From contig OY755252.1 in assembly GCA_963576725.1 (NCBI GenBank), positions 43,935,552-43,999,551 on the forward strand: 64,000 nt of DNA, given 5' to 3'. Shown here in pieces: positions 1-9,408 of this stretch (position 1 is the first letter of the stretch; each line of letters opens with the position of its first letter). The notes under the pieces are model-generated. The model saw only the letters and a list, made by a program, of their open reading frames with translations. It was not told where the DNA came from and searched no databases. Source of the stretch: Azorinus chamasolen. Its lineage: Eukaryota > Mollusca > Bivalvia > Cardiida > Solecurtidae. Position numbers and translations under genes: made by a program.

Positions 1-530
1 TTTCAGCATTACATGCCAAGAATGATGTTTTCTCCTGGGCAAATACTTTATGGATTAAGTTAGTCAGCGTATCCTTAATCAAAATATGAGGAAGAGTTGT
101 GTACAGAGTATAAAAATCGTACATGCTTACAGTGGGTGCAATATATTTCTTATTCTTAAGTTTGTTTAAGACTTCTGAAGAGTTCTTAATAGACCAGAAT
201 ATATTTATTCCAGACTTTTCATAAGTCTTATCACAGTAGAATTTTACGTGTTCCTTTGCTTTCGTTAAACAAGAAGTCAAAAGTATAGACAATTTAGTAG
301 TTGTACATGATCTAGAATTTGCAATGAAACGCGCTTTATATGGTTTTTGTATGTAGTTTTGGTAACCAATACATTGTAGGAAGTTTATGTTGTGCAATTT
401 TAATATCGGTTCCAAGTTGTTCACACTTTTTGACATGGTCTGAAACGATGGTATTTTCGTCAGTAGTAACTGAAATGTATGACTTGGTATTAATAATTTC
501 CTGCTTCAAGACATCGATATAATGTAATCG

Positions 531-533
531 TCA
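531..533 (-). other. In-frame UGA in RT N-terminal region (candidate selenocysteine site 3)
   Basis: Translation reads VPADKASNNVIMF-UGA-RLHYIDVLKQE. Relatives recalled from memory have cysteine between the hydrophobic run and RLHY. The copy at 44849-47056 has UGA at the same place (44875-44877). Confidence 0.65.
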
Positions 534-943
534 AAACATAATCACATTATTCGATGCCTTATCAGCAGGAACAAAAACGTATTTTGAATGGAAATCCTGT
601 AAACCCCTTTTAAGATGTCTTAAAGAAATTCTAGGTTTAGGTGGAAGAAGGTGTTTATTAGAGCTATAAAAGCAAATGCGTTTATCAAGTATATCAAACA
701 TTAGTTTTTTTCAACTAGAAAGAGCATTAGACTCAAAATGTTCTCTTCGACACCATTTTGTACTAAAATTTTGTAAAACCTCCGCAATCTGAACTCGACA
801 AGAGTTAAAATCTATCAAGGATGGTATTCTATATATGGGACCTTTATTCAAAAGAGATCGAAGACGTTTATCTTTAATTATTTCAAAATTACCAGTATTC
901 ACATAACCAGACGGCGAATAGCAAATTTTGAGGTGGCGCAATT

Positions 944-946
944 TCA
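944..946 (-). other. In-frame UGA at the first Cys of the CxC linker motif (candidate selenocysteine site 2)
   Basis: Translation reads P-D-S-UGA-N-C-A-T-S-K. Naiads are defined by a CxC motif in the linker between nuclease and RT; here the first C is UGA and the second is TGC. The same UGA-x-C arrangement is present at 17625 and 61663 in another subfamily. Confidence 0.7.
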
Positions 947-1659
947 ACTATCAGGAATATTATTATTAATATTAAGGTAGGCCACAATTTTAATCTAGTT
1001 GAAAATTGTATTTCTTATGTGTTTATTATATTTGTAGCAGACGATAGGTGGTTCTGTATTTTAAAGTATTTAGGAATAGTGTCAATTACAATTTTGTCTC
1101 TAAAAATACTTTGGAGGTCAATAAAATCAATACCTTGATTAATAAAAGGAATTTTCGAGAAGAATCTTTGGTGTTCAGATAATTTGTCGATGTGCGGTCT
1201 GAGAACATGTAGAGTAAAGCTTTGTATCAAACTAGCCGTTCCTATGAGAGGATCTGATCTAAAAATAATGTTATCGGCTTGCTCGTCAATTTCTTTTAAT
1301 GTACATACAGATAAGGGGTAAAGTCTAGAAAGCAAGGCATGTTTACCAGAAGTTAGACGTAAAGTATGTAGATCAAGATGAGTCATTTTCAAACGAGATT
1401 TTCGTTTAATATTACCATTTTTGCGAATGCCATGTGATCGAGATTTGCGTTTTCTTATAGAAACAATTGAAAAAATATCTATATCTGGTTCTTTTGAAAT
1501 ATTTCCAGTATGGTATATATTATCATTCAGTCCTAAAAGAAAAGGTGTTTGCAATTTTTTGATCCAATTTAATTCAGATATAAATCTAGCGTTCGATTTT
1601 AAGCTACTAGTAGCCTCCTTATCATATGTTATATGCTCAACAATTTGTACTAAAACATC

Positions 1660-1960
1660 TTTAAAAGAATGGACAAATTTCCGAAAGTGTTGGTATAAAA
1701 AATGTTTAGTTTACGATTTCGACACTGATATGCATGCTCACGAAACCGAGTTTTCAAAGCACGTCCCGTTTGTCCTACGTACTGTATACCGCAACTAGGC
1801 GCGTTTCAAGTTAAAACATAAATAACGTTAGTAGTAGTACAATCAACGTCTGAGTTTATCTTGACATTAAATGTTCTACCATTAACTGTAGATTTTATAG
1901 TGGAATTACAATAAATGTTACCACAACATATGCACCTCGTAGCAAAGCACTTTTGGATAA
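1660..1960 (-). pseudogene. Naiad Cys cluster and GIY-YIG endonuclease domain
   Basis: The minus strand encodes a cysteine cluster (RCICCGN..C), then the run NVIYVLT, a UGA codon, NAPSCGIQYVGQTGRALK and RFREHAYQC. GIQYVG is the second half of the GIY-YIG signature, and the following R...R..EH is the usual catalytic arginine/helix region of this nuclease fold. In PLEs the domain nicks the target for integration. A frameshift about 30 residues after EH breaks it. It is too short to be found by length because of the UGA and the shift. Other GIY-YIG families are less likely because the PLE reverse transcriptase follows downstream on the same strand. Confidence 0.85.
1806..1808 (-). other. In-frame UGA at expected Cys of GIY-YIG domain (candidate selenocysteine site 1)
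   Basis: The codon lies between VIYVLT and NAPSCGIQYVG. In relatives recalled from other invertebrates this strand usually reads LITC followed by CG, so UGA stands in for a cysteine. Only this copy in the window retains the domain, so the site cannot be cross-checked here. Confidence 0.55.
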
Positions 1961-2299
1961 TCGAATACACTCTGATATAGAGATGCTATCAATGTAACAG
2001 TATAGTGATCAACTTACTTTTTAAGTAAATCACATTGAATTACTCCAACGTTAATTTCATATACTAAGCTACTAAGTCGGCTGTCCTTAGTGCATGCGCG
2101 AATACATGCTCTGACGGGCAGTGTTAAGCTCCAGGCACCATGTGAAAGGGCGGGTGTCAAAATTGATTACGTTATATATATATTAGGTCTGTGTAGAATA
2201 CCAGGGCTGAGAAACTAAAACAAGACAAAAACAGAAGGAGCTAACTGATTCAAAAACTTATATAACAGTTCAAACACCTGAAAAAGATATAGTCTCGGA

Positions 2300-3666
2300 A
2301 CATGTAAAAACGTGCAATAATTTTAAGTCTGGTCCTAACATAAAACAACATAAACTTTCTACTTTGTACTGGATTCCGAAACTACATAAAAACCCTTATA
2401 AGGCGCGTTTTATTGCCAACTCTAGCTATTGTACCACTACTAAATTATCTATACTTTTTACGTCCTGTCTTACTACGATCAGAGAACATGTAAAACGCTA
2501 CTGTGATAAAATATGTGAAAATTCTGGTATTAATGGTTTTTGGTCCATAAAAATTTCAAATGATGTTTTAACAAAACTTGAAAATGAACAGTATAACATT
2601 TCTTTACTGAGCTCTTATGATTTCTCTACACTCTATACTACTCTACCTCACCATCTTATAAAGGATAAACTTATTAAATTAATAGAAAAAACCTTTGCCA
2701 GAGAAAACAAAATGTTCATTGCTTGTAATGTTCAACGTTCATTCTTTTCGAATTCAGAAGTTGAACATTACACAATGTGGACTTACCTTGATGTTTGTAG
2801 AGCTCTTACCTTTCTTTTAGATAATATATTTGTGCGTTATGGGTATACCATATATCGTCAAGTTGTCGGTATACCCATGAGTACAAATTGTGCCCCTCTT
2901 GTTGCAGATTTGTTTTTGTATTGCTACGAGAGGGATTTTATGCTTAGCTTAAAACCTGATACACAGACGATATTATTAATGCTTTAATAAAACTTCAAGG
3001 TATTTAGACGATATTTTGAATTTAGATAATCCTTATTTTGATACTATGATTTCTTCAATTTACCCAAAAGAACTGTCTTTAAACAAAGCTAATCAATCTG
3101 ACATTAATGCTTCATTTTTAGATTTGAATCAAATGATAAGGTTTCGTCCAAAGTATACGATAAAAGAGAATATTTTAATTTTAAAATTGTTAATTATCCT
3201 TTTCTGGATGGAGATGTGCCACGTTCTACATCTTATGGGGTTTATATTTATCAACTTATTAGGTTTGCCCGAGCCTGTTCTTTGCTTGAAGATTTTAACA
3301 GACGTAATTTAGTTATAACTGATAAACTTCTTATGCAAGGTAACAGATATCACAAACTTCGGAAAACTTTTTCTAAATTTTATTATCGAAATTTACCTCT
3401 CATTAGTAAATATAATTGCAATCTACGGACGTTACTGCGACAAGGCATTTCTCAACCAGAATTTTATTGGGATGTTATCTACAAACTAAGGAAAATTCGG
3501 GGTCATATCCATTTTCATAATTTGTTTATAAAACGCATTAAAACATTTAAAAAAGAAAGGTTATGATCATATTATATTGCAACGCACTGCATGTTTAGTT
3601 ATCGACCCTTTTACAGTCGGTAGCTACGCTTCCCTCTTTGCTTGCGCGATGACAGGCCGAGGGTAG
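2300..3666 (+). pseudogene. Naiad A reverse transcriptase (frameshifted)
   Basis: RT blocks can be followed across three frames: WIPKLHKNPYKARFIAN (about 2370), STLYTTLPH (about 2625), the palm B motif VGIPMSTNCAPLVADL (about 2865), the catalytic YLDD (3001-3012), DGDVPRS..YGVYI (about 3205), IRFARACS (about 3260), thumb KLRKTFSKFYYRN (about 3355) and the C-terminal TACLVIDPFTVG near 3590. The usual palm-B G is S (PMST instead of PMGT). One frameshift lies just before YLDD (about 2970), another near 3170 and a third near 3540. It would copy element RNA onto nicked target DNA if intact; this copy cannot. Confidence 0.85.
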
Positions 3667-3929
3667 TACTCTATGATGGTATACTCTTACACTTGGACAC
3701 AGGATGAGCTTACCAGACTCGTGTATTACTTCTTTCCTGTCGTGCCCTTAACGGCTTACATGCAGGTGCTCTGACAAAGTCATTGAGTACATACTTGACG
3801 GATTGTCACAGTTATTATGCTATGTTTTACATGTTGTCCTGTGTTCACCGTCGTCTATGTTGTGGGTAAGTCCAGCGGGGATACCTTTATTTACAATTTT
3901 TGTAAAGCTAGGGTGACTTTGAGAGAAGT

Positions 3930-4003
3930 GTGAGGTTAGGACGTCCGTAAACCGGTTTTAACCCCCAGTGGTGGTTTTGCTACTGACCGTGCCAAGGCGG
4001 TAC
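3930..4003 (+). other. Conserved folded block in Naiad A tail
   Basis: The block holds the palindrome GGACGTCC (3939-3946), AAACCGGTTT, an RNA hairpin with arms CAGTGG/CTACTG (3966-3985), and a second small hairpin ACCG..CGGT (3986-4001). The same order of elements, with paired base changes, occurs in the D tail (14940-15015) and the B tail (46838-46905), although the flanking tail sequences differ. Its job is unknown; it could be an RT recognition structure, a ribonucleoprotein signal or part of a selenocysteine insertion element. Confidence 0.6.
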
Positions 4004-4253
4004 TCTCTTTGTCACCCTTCCTTTTGTTTGCCTTGCGTCTTTGTGCTTGTGATTTTGTTCATGTGTGGAACGTTTGTCTCTGGTACTTGTGTGTCTTTTG
4101 GTGTATTCTGTGTTCATTTCATGTGTTTGTGTGTGCGTTTGGGTGTGTGGTTGTGTGTGTGTGTGTGTGTGTCATGCTGTCTTTCGGTGTTTTGGTGGTG
4201 GTTGCGTCTTGTATGTGGCTTTGCCTGCTTGACTTTACTACTTTTCCATTAAA

Positions 4254-5283
4254 TACCACCGAAATACAGTAAAACCTATTTAGGGCGTTAGACAGATGAA
4301 TGCTTAATGCAGCACAAATGTAATGCAGAATGCTCCCCCAGGGCGTACTGAACTACCTATGTCTGCATTAAGCAGCCACCTGTCTATATAGCGAATTCAT
4401 TGTTTCGCCACTGCATGACCACATTATAACGAATGACTATTAAAACAGCGCGAATAGCTCAATACAATCTTACGTAATTCGGGCTGAATAACTTTTGAGG
4501 TTGTACATTTAACAGTATTAGACTGCTATCATGCAGTTCATCGTTATTAAGTCTAAGTCGTCCTTATCCCCGAGGAGGTTGAATGCCGGATGCCTCTCTG
4601 TCATTTGTTCAACACACATAATCGTGGTATCGGCTGTTGCCCCTAGCAAAATCACAGGCTTTAAACACTATATAAGTTAGTGCCGATTAATTGCAAATTT
4701 ATTTATTTTAAAGACTTTGCTTGCTCGGTAACGGCTCTACACGACAGCATTTAACATTATTAATTCCATTTTAATAGACACTAACTGCTACTTGATAAGC
4801 ACATTAGAGCTTAGTCATGGCATTAAGTACTTCACTTTACTACTGTTTCACATAAAACATGCATAAACGATCAATATCGGTGTGGTATAAAGATAAAGGC
4901 AATAAATTTACATTTGAAATAAATGCGATTTTCACTTAATGTGTGTAACATATGTGTAAGTATATAGTGAGCTCATATCGACATGGATATTATACAGAGG
5001 TCCAGATAAGGTGCGTAGATAAAAACATTTTAAGAAGTACTTTTTTATTTCTCCACCAAATCGTGTGCTGTAACCACACTTTATAACCGTCTCTTCATAA
5101 ATAGTAGTCACGACATAGGGTTTGGTTGTGAAAGGATGATTTTAATATTTGAGTCCGTCCATTTATCTGTTACTCTGATCGATATATATGGATAAACACT
5201 CAGAAGGACGTACTACTAAGTAATATCATCATCATTATCATTATCTATCATAGTGATCAATGTTATTATTCGCTAAAAAACAA
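4254..5283. other. Non-coding stretch with MITE remnants
   Basis: No gene is visible. From about 4263 the sequence opens with ACAGTAAAACCTATTT, resembling the TA-flanked mariner-type MITE ends seen at 52044, but no matching right end was found. About 4990-5150 is a copy of the R4 repeat. The rest is AT-rich unique-looking sequence. Confidence 0.5.
4990..5150. repeat. R4 dispersed repeat, copy 1
   Basis: Shares the order CAGAGGTCCAGATAAG, TTTATTTCTCCACCAAA, TGTAACCACACTTTA, and GGGTTTGGTTGTGAAAGG with the regions 19055-19250 and 49226-49490. The two halves are partly inverted (CACCAAA..GTAACCAC against GTGGTCAC..GGTTTGGTAG in better copies), so it is probably a small foldback DNA element. Confidence 0.55.
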
Positions 5284-6225
5284 AAATGCGTCATGCAGGA
5301 AACACCACATACAGAACAAACAGTCGCCCGAACAGCAACACAAGGAAACAGCAAATGTACATAACTATAAAAAACATCAAGAGACGCACAAAGACAAAAC
5401 AAATATACAATAGGGGAAGATGGAATTATCGCCTTGGAACGGTCAGTGACAAAAGTCACTGGGGGATTAAACCGGTTTATTTTCGCCTCACCTCACACTT
5501 ATTCAATCCCCCCCATAAAAGACAAACAGTGTAAATAAACGTATCCCATCTCCGACTCATCTACAACAACCGCGACGGCAAATACAGTGGTAAAGTGCAT
5601 GTATAACGAAAACATTTAAGTGAACAAACTGTATCCACCTATCGCTAGTGTACTCAATGATTGAGCTGCAAACAGAGTAACTGTAGAAAAGTAAAAAAGA
5701 GTACGACAAAAACGAAATAGTACAGATATCCGACGTTCTCCTTCCATTTCTGGATTTAAGAGGTCGCCTTCATAGAGTACTAGACCTTTCTTGTCAGCGT
5801 ACATGCAAAGAGGCCAGCGTGATTGCCAACTGTAAAAGGGTTCACAATCAAACATGCAGTATGTTGTAGTACTACAGGATCATATCCTTTTTTAATGATT
5901 TTTTTAACATACTTGATGAACAAAGTGAGAAAATGCGTATGTCCAATAATTTTACGAAGTCTGTAAATCACATCACCATAAAATTCAGGATGTGAAATAC
6001 CGTGTCGCAGAAGCGCCTTGAGATTACAGTGGTACTTGCCAATAAGCGAGAGATGTCGATAGTAAAATTTAGAGAAAGTTTTACTTAGTTTATGGTATCT
6101 TATATCCTTGCTTAAGCAGTTTTTCAGTTAAAATGAGATTTCGACTGTTAAATTCGTCAATAGATGAACAAGCTCTAGCAAAACGAATAAGATGAGATAT
6201 ATAAACTAGACACGGCACAATAATG
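5284..6225 (-). mobile_element. Naiad subfamily B, C-terminal RT fragment plus tail
   Basis: The minus strand encodes IRFARACSSIDEFNSRN, the thumb KTFSKFYYRHLSLIGKY-type run, IYRLRKIIGHTHF and TACLIVNPFTVGNHAG, then the subfamily B tail ending at the conserved GTCATGCAGGAAACACC terminus near 5286. It is 5' truncated in the RT thumb. A frame break lies near 6105 and one near 5880. Confidence 0.85.
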
Positions 6226-6489
6226 TACATTAATATAAACGTACTTATTTCATATATCATTTCATGAAAAGGGTTCGTTCCACAAGCTCGACCAACACAA
6301 GTTACGGCCCTCACTCATACAACATTTTACAGTAAACGTGTCACGTGAAACACAACACATGAAACAGAATAGTGTACTAAATCTTTTAAACCTTCTACCT
6401 GTAATACAATCATCTTTTAAAAAATATGACATTGATGCACATCCATTAGCTTAATATTCATAATGGTACATGGGCGCCCGTACATCTGC

Positions 6490-7135
6490 CTCAGTGTTGT
6501 TATATTTTCTGGTCCTTCAGGATCATTAGTTTTGATGTTATTAGTTTTTAATATTGAATAGTGCTTAAACTGGTGCTAGGGGACGTAATTAGTGTTGCAC
6601 TTTTAATTACTACTCATAAACAGACTCATTAAATGGAAAAGTAGTAAAGTCAAGCAGGCAAAGCCACATGCAAGACGCAACCACCACCAAAACACCGATA
6701 GACAGCATGACACACACACACACACACAACCACACACCCAAACGCACACACACACACACACACGAAATGAACACAGAAAACACCAAAAGACACACAAGAA
6801 ACAGGGACAAACGTTCCACAACATGAACAAACCACAAGCACAAAGACGCAAGGCAAACAAAAGGAAGGGTGACAAAGAGAGTACCGCCTTGGCGCGGTCA
6901 GCAGCAAAACACCACTGGGGGTTTAAACCGGTTTACGGACGTCCTAACCTCACACTTTTAAAGTCGAGTCTGCAATTTTATCTTTTCGCATTGCTACTTT
7001 TGTTTTCGAAAGATCTCCCACTTTCAGAATATATGTACTTTACAGGAGCAAGTGTTTAATGCTTGTGTGGTGGTCGTAAAAAGACGGTCCGTACTTCATA
7101 TTTTCTATTCCATCGGAATCATTAATTTTGAAATT
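6490..7135 (+). repeat. R283 repeat unit, split by a Naiad A tail
   Basis: The left part (about 6490-6629) has GGTCCTTCAGGATCATTAG, TGCTTAAACTGGTGCTAGG and GTTGCACTTTTAATTAC. The right part (about 6957-7135) resumes with GAGTCTGCAATTTT and continues past TTTCAGAATATATGTAC into the start of a second unit. The interruption lies in the loop of the conserved CAGACTC..GAGTCTG hairpin. Confidence 0.75.
6630..6957 (-). mobile_element. Naiad A 3' tail inserted into R283
   Basis: Reverse complement of the subfamily A tail: terminus AAATGGAAAAGTAGTAAAG, CA microsatellites (about 6713-6763), then the folded block with GGACGTCC and GGTTTAAACC up to about 6955. No RT sequence is present, so it is a very short 5'-truncated insertion, nested in R283. 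Confidence 0.82.
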
Positions 7136-7136
7136 A

Positions 7137-8262
7137 ATATGTCTCCTCCATTTATAATAGCGAGACATAGTGTTTTTGGTCTAGTTGTTCGTCTGTCTAT
7201 CTGTCCGTCTGTATGTCTGTCACACTCGTGTCCGCTCCATATCTCTCACAAATATGGAAGGATTCAAAATGCTTTGGCACAAATATTTGACACAACAAGA
7301 CGATGTGCAGAGCATTTGATTCAGGCACGTGGGTCAAAGTTCAAGGTCACAATTGACGGTCAAATGTTTTTAGCCAAACCCTTCGTGTCCGCTCCATATC
7401 TCTTACACCCTTGGACGGATTTAAAAATGCTGCGTCACAAATATTCTCCATAACAATGCAATGTGCATGCATATTCTCCGAAGGTCAAGGTCACAATTCA
7501 AGGTCATATGTTTTAGCATTAATTTTCATATCTTCTCCACATTTGTATAACCCTTGGAAGGATTCCAAAATGCTGTGGAGCAAAATTTAATGTTCTCCTT
7601 AACTAGCCAATGTACAGACAGCAGGAAGTAGGCACATGGGTCAAAGGTCAATGTTACAATTTAAGGTCAAGATCACAATTCAAGGTCAATTATTCACAAT
7701 TTCTTGTCCGGACGATAAATACTACATGACTGATGCCATTTGATTGAAACTTCATACACGGACAGGGCATGGTGAGAGAAAGTGTCATGTATAAGGGCTT
7801 CATTTTTCATGTATTGAAAGAGCATGATGAGAAGAAGTGTTATGCATAAGTAACATAACTCTGGCTTCAATAATGTTGCAGTTATTGCCTTCCATTTTCT
7901 GCACAGTTATAGGAGTTTAAAATTTTTACATGATAATTTTGTCCGAAGGGTTTCTCCAAAAACTTTAAATGAATATCCATTACATTTCATAGGATGGATT
8001 AGCACCATACCTAGTTGTGTACATCTTATTTTTGTTCCGGTTTGATAGTTTTCTGCAGAATTACGGGACGGTGAATATTTTTAGTCAACGGGGTTTCCCA
8101 AAAATCTTTTATCGGATTTTCATGAAACTTCATAGGATTGATCAACATTATGCCTAGTTGTGCATATATTTTCCTTTTCCGGTTCGATGATTTATAGCAG
8201 AGTTATGGGACTTTTGAATTGTGTCCTATCGCTCGGGGGAGACATCAGTTTTTGTGCAAAAA
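7137..8262 (+). repeat. GTC element, copy 1 (hairpin-ended dispersed repeat)
   Basis: Starts ATGTCTCCTCCATTTAT, followed by a near-inverse GCGAGACAT, then a GTCTGTC-rich run and degenerate internal repeats of about 170 bp containing CCGCTCCATATCTC and GGTCAAGGTCACAATTC. Ends CTCGGGGGAGACATCAG ... ATCTAGTT. No coding potential is recognised. The 61838-63133 copy has the same ends but different internal repeats. Non-autonomous DNA element of unknown class. Confidence 0.6.
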
Positions 8263-9063
8263 TCTAGTTCGTTTTGAATATGTAATACTGTTTAAGCCGG
8301 TGCTAGAGGGCGTGAGTAGAGTACCACTTACTACTCACGCACAGATTCAATAAAACCAAATCTGCATTTTCTCTTTTCACATTGCTACTTTTGTTTTGGA
8401 AGGATCTCCCCCACTTTCAGAAAACATTATGTAGTTCACAACAGCAGGTGTTAAGTGCTTGTATGGTGGCCGTAAAAATCGTTCCGTACTTCATCCTCAG
8501 TATTGTAATATTTTCTGTTCTTTCAGGATCATTAGATTTGATGGGATAAATTTTGAAAAATGAATACTGCTTAAGTCGGTGATAGGGCGCGTGAGTAGTG
8601 TTGCACTTTTAATTACTCATGAACAGATTCAATAGAACCGTGTCTGCAATTATCTCGTTTCGCATTGCTACTTTTGTTTTCAAAGGATCTCCCAGTTTCA
8701 GAATAATACCATGGAATATACTGTAGAGATATGGTACTTATTCCGTAACTAAATAAGCAAACACGGTAGATCATGCTCTGATGGCTCCTACCTTAGCGAG
8801 CTGTCTGGCCAGTGTCTACTCTGCTTGAAAGGTGTGAGAAGTTAAAAGGTCACTCTAAATATACTTCTCATGATGAAAGTATGAACTCTATACTTAAACT
8901 GATTCATATAATGCAGTATATAAATGCACATAAATGTCCGTCTAAATATACATTAACACCTCTTGAAAATTATAAGTATGTGAACCGGAGTAAAAGAATG
9001 TTGTCCCAATAGAAACAAACACTACATATTACAATAACTCATAACGCAATGGCGACCTTATCC
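7485..9063 (+). repeat. Dispersed segmental duplication 2, copy 1
   Basis: Aligns by eye in direct orientation with 35820-37358, from CAAGGTCACAATTCAAGG to CGCAATGGCGACCTTATCC. It spans the 3' part of a GTC element, a tandem R283 and a downstream unique segment. The partner lacks about 100 bp that are present here at roughly 8870-8965. Confidence 0.8.
8268..8712 (+). repeat. R283 tandem (about 1.5 units)
   Basis: The R283 landmarks GCTTAAGCCGGTGCTAG, hairpin region and TTGCTACTTTTGTTTT occur twice, the last at about 8382 and 8665, giving a period of 283 bp in head-to-tail order. Ends at TTTCAGAAT. Confidence 0.75.
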
Positions 9064-9078
9064 TTGAACCCATTAAAT

Positions 9079-9408
9079 GTCAGATTGATTCGCTCTTTTC
9101 AAAGACAGTTCTTTTGGGTAAATTGAAGACATCATAGTTTCAAATTAAGGATTATCTAAATTCAAAATATCGTCTAAATACCTTGAAGTTTTATTAAAAG
9201 CATTAACAATGGTGTGTGTATGAATTACCTGGTTCAAAAACATATATTACAGTGCAAACCCCTGAAAAAGATATAGTCACGGAACATGTAAAAATGTGCA
9301 ATACTTTTAAGTCTCAGTTAGGATTAAGTCTAATCCTAACGTAAAACAACATAAACGTTCTACTATGTACTGGGATCCTAAGCTACATAAAAATCCGTAT
9401 AAAAGTAC
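9079..9408. mobile_element. Rearranged Naiad A fragments, tail-to-tail
   Basis: About 9079-9215 is minus-strand RT sequence around YLDD and KELSLNKANQSD. At about 9216 the strand switches, and 9230-9408 is plus-strand RT start (YITVQTPEKDIV..HV, then MYWDPKLHKNPYK). The plus piece then joins a minus-strand subfamily B tail. Strand switches inside one insertion are typical of PLE complex inverted insertions. Confidence 0.7.

Larger units (their letters stand above)
1..2000 (-). mobile_element. Naiad-type Penelope-like retroelement, subfamily B copy 1 (cut by window edge)
   Basis: Reading the minus strand from about 2000 down to 1, translated blocks appear in the order Cys cluster + GIY-YIG nuclease (about 1960-1660), basic linker (1554-1015), CxC region (about 945-711) and start of the reverse transcriptase (about 600-1, with a WLPKLH block near 345 and TTLPH near 95). 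Nuclease before RT is the permuted order of the Naiad PLE group; canonical PLEs carry the nuclease after the RT. The RT palm core lies outside the window. The copy is dead, with several frameshifts and a stop in the linker. Three in-frame UGAs fall where cysteine is expected and are listed separately. Family call is firm; the 5' end near 2000 is approximate. Confidence 0.88.
2250..4253 (+). mobile_element. Naiad-type PLE, subfamily A copy, 5' truncated, with full 3' tail
   Basis: This copy starts inside the RT N-terminal region and runs through the RT to a long 3' tail ending in a TG-rich stretch (about 4126-4172) and a conserved terminus near TTTACTACTTTTCCATT. 5' truncation with an intact 3' end is what target-primed reverse transcription leaves. 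Subfamily A differs from B in both protein and tail but shares the folded tail block at 3930-4003. It lies tail-out from copy 1 (head to head), a common PLE arrangement. Confidence 0.85.

Noticed and set aside
3968..4272. Hydrophobic Cys/Val-rich frames in TG-rich tails (also 6603-6907, 59130-59472)
   Set aside because: Translations of TG microsatellite and Naiad tail DNA, not proteins.
7052..7453. 133-codon frame across the start of the GTC element
   Set aside because: Composition follows the GTCTGTC repeat; not maintained in the partner copies.
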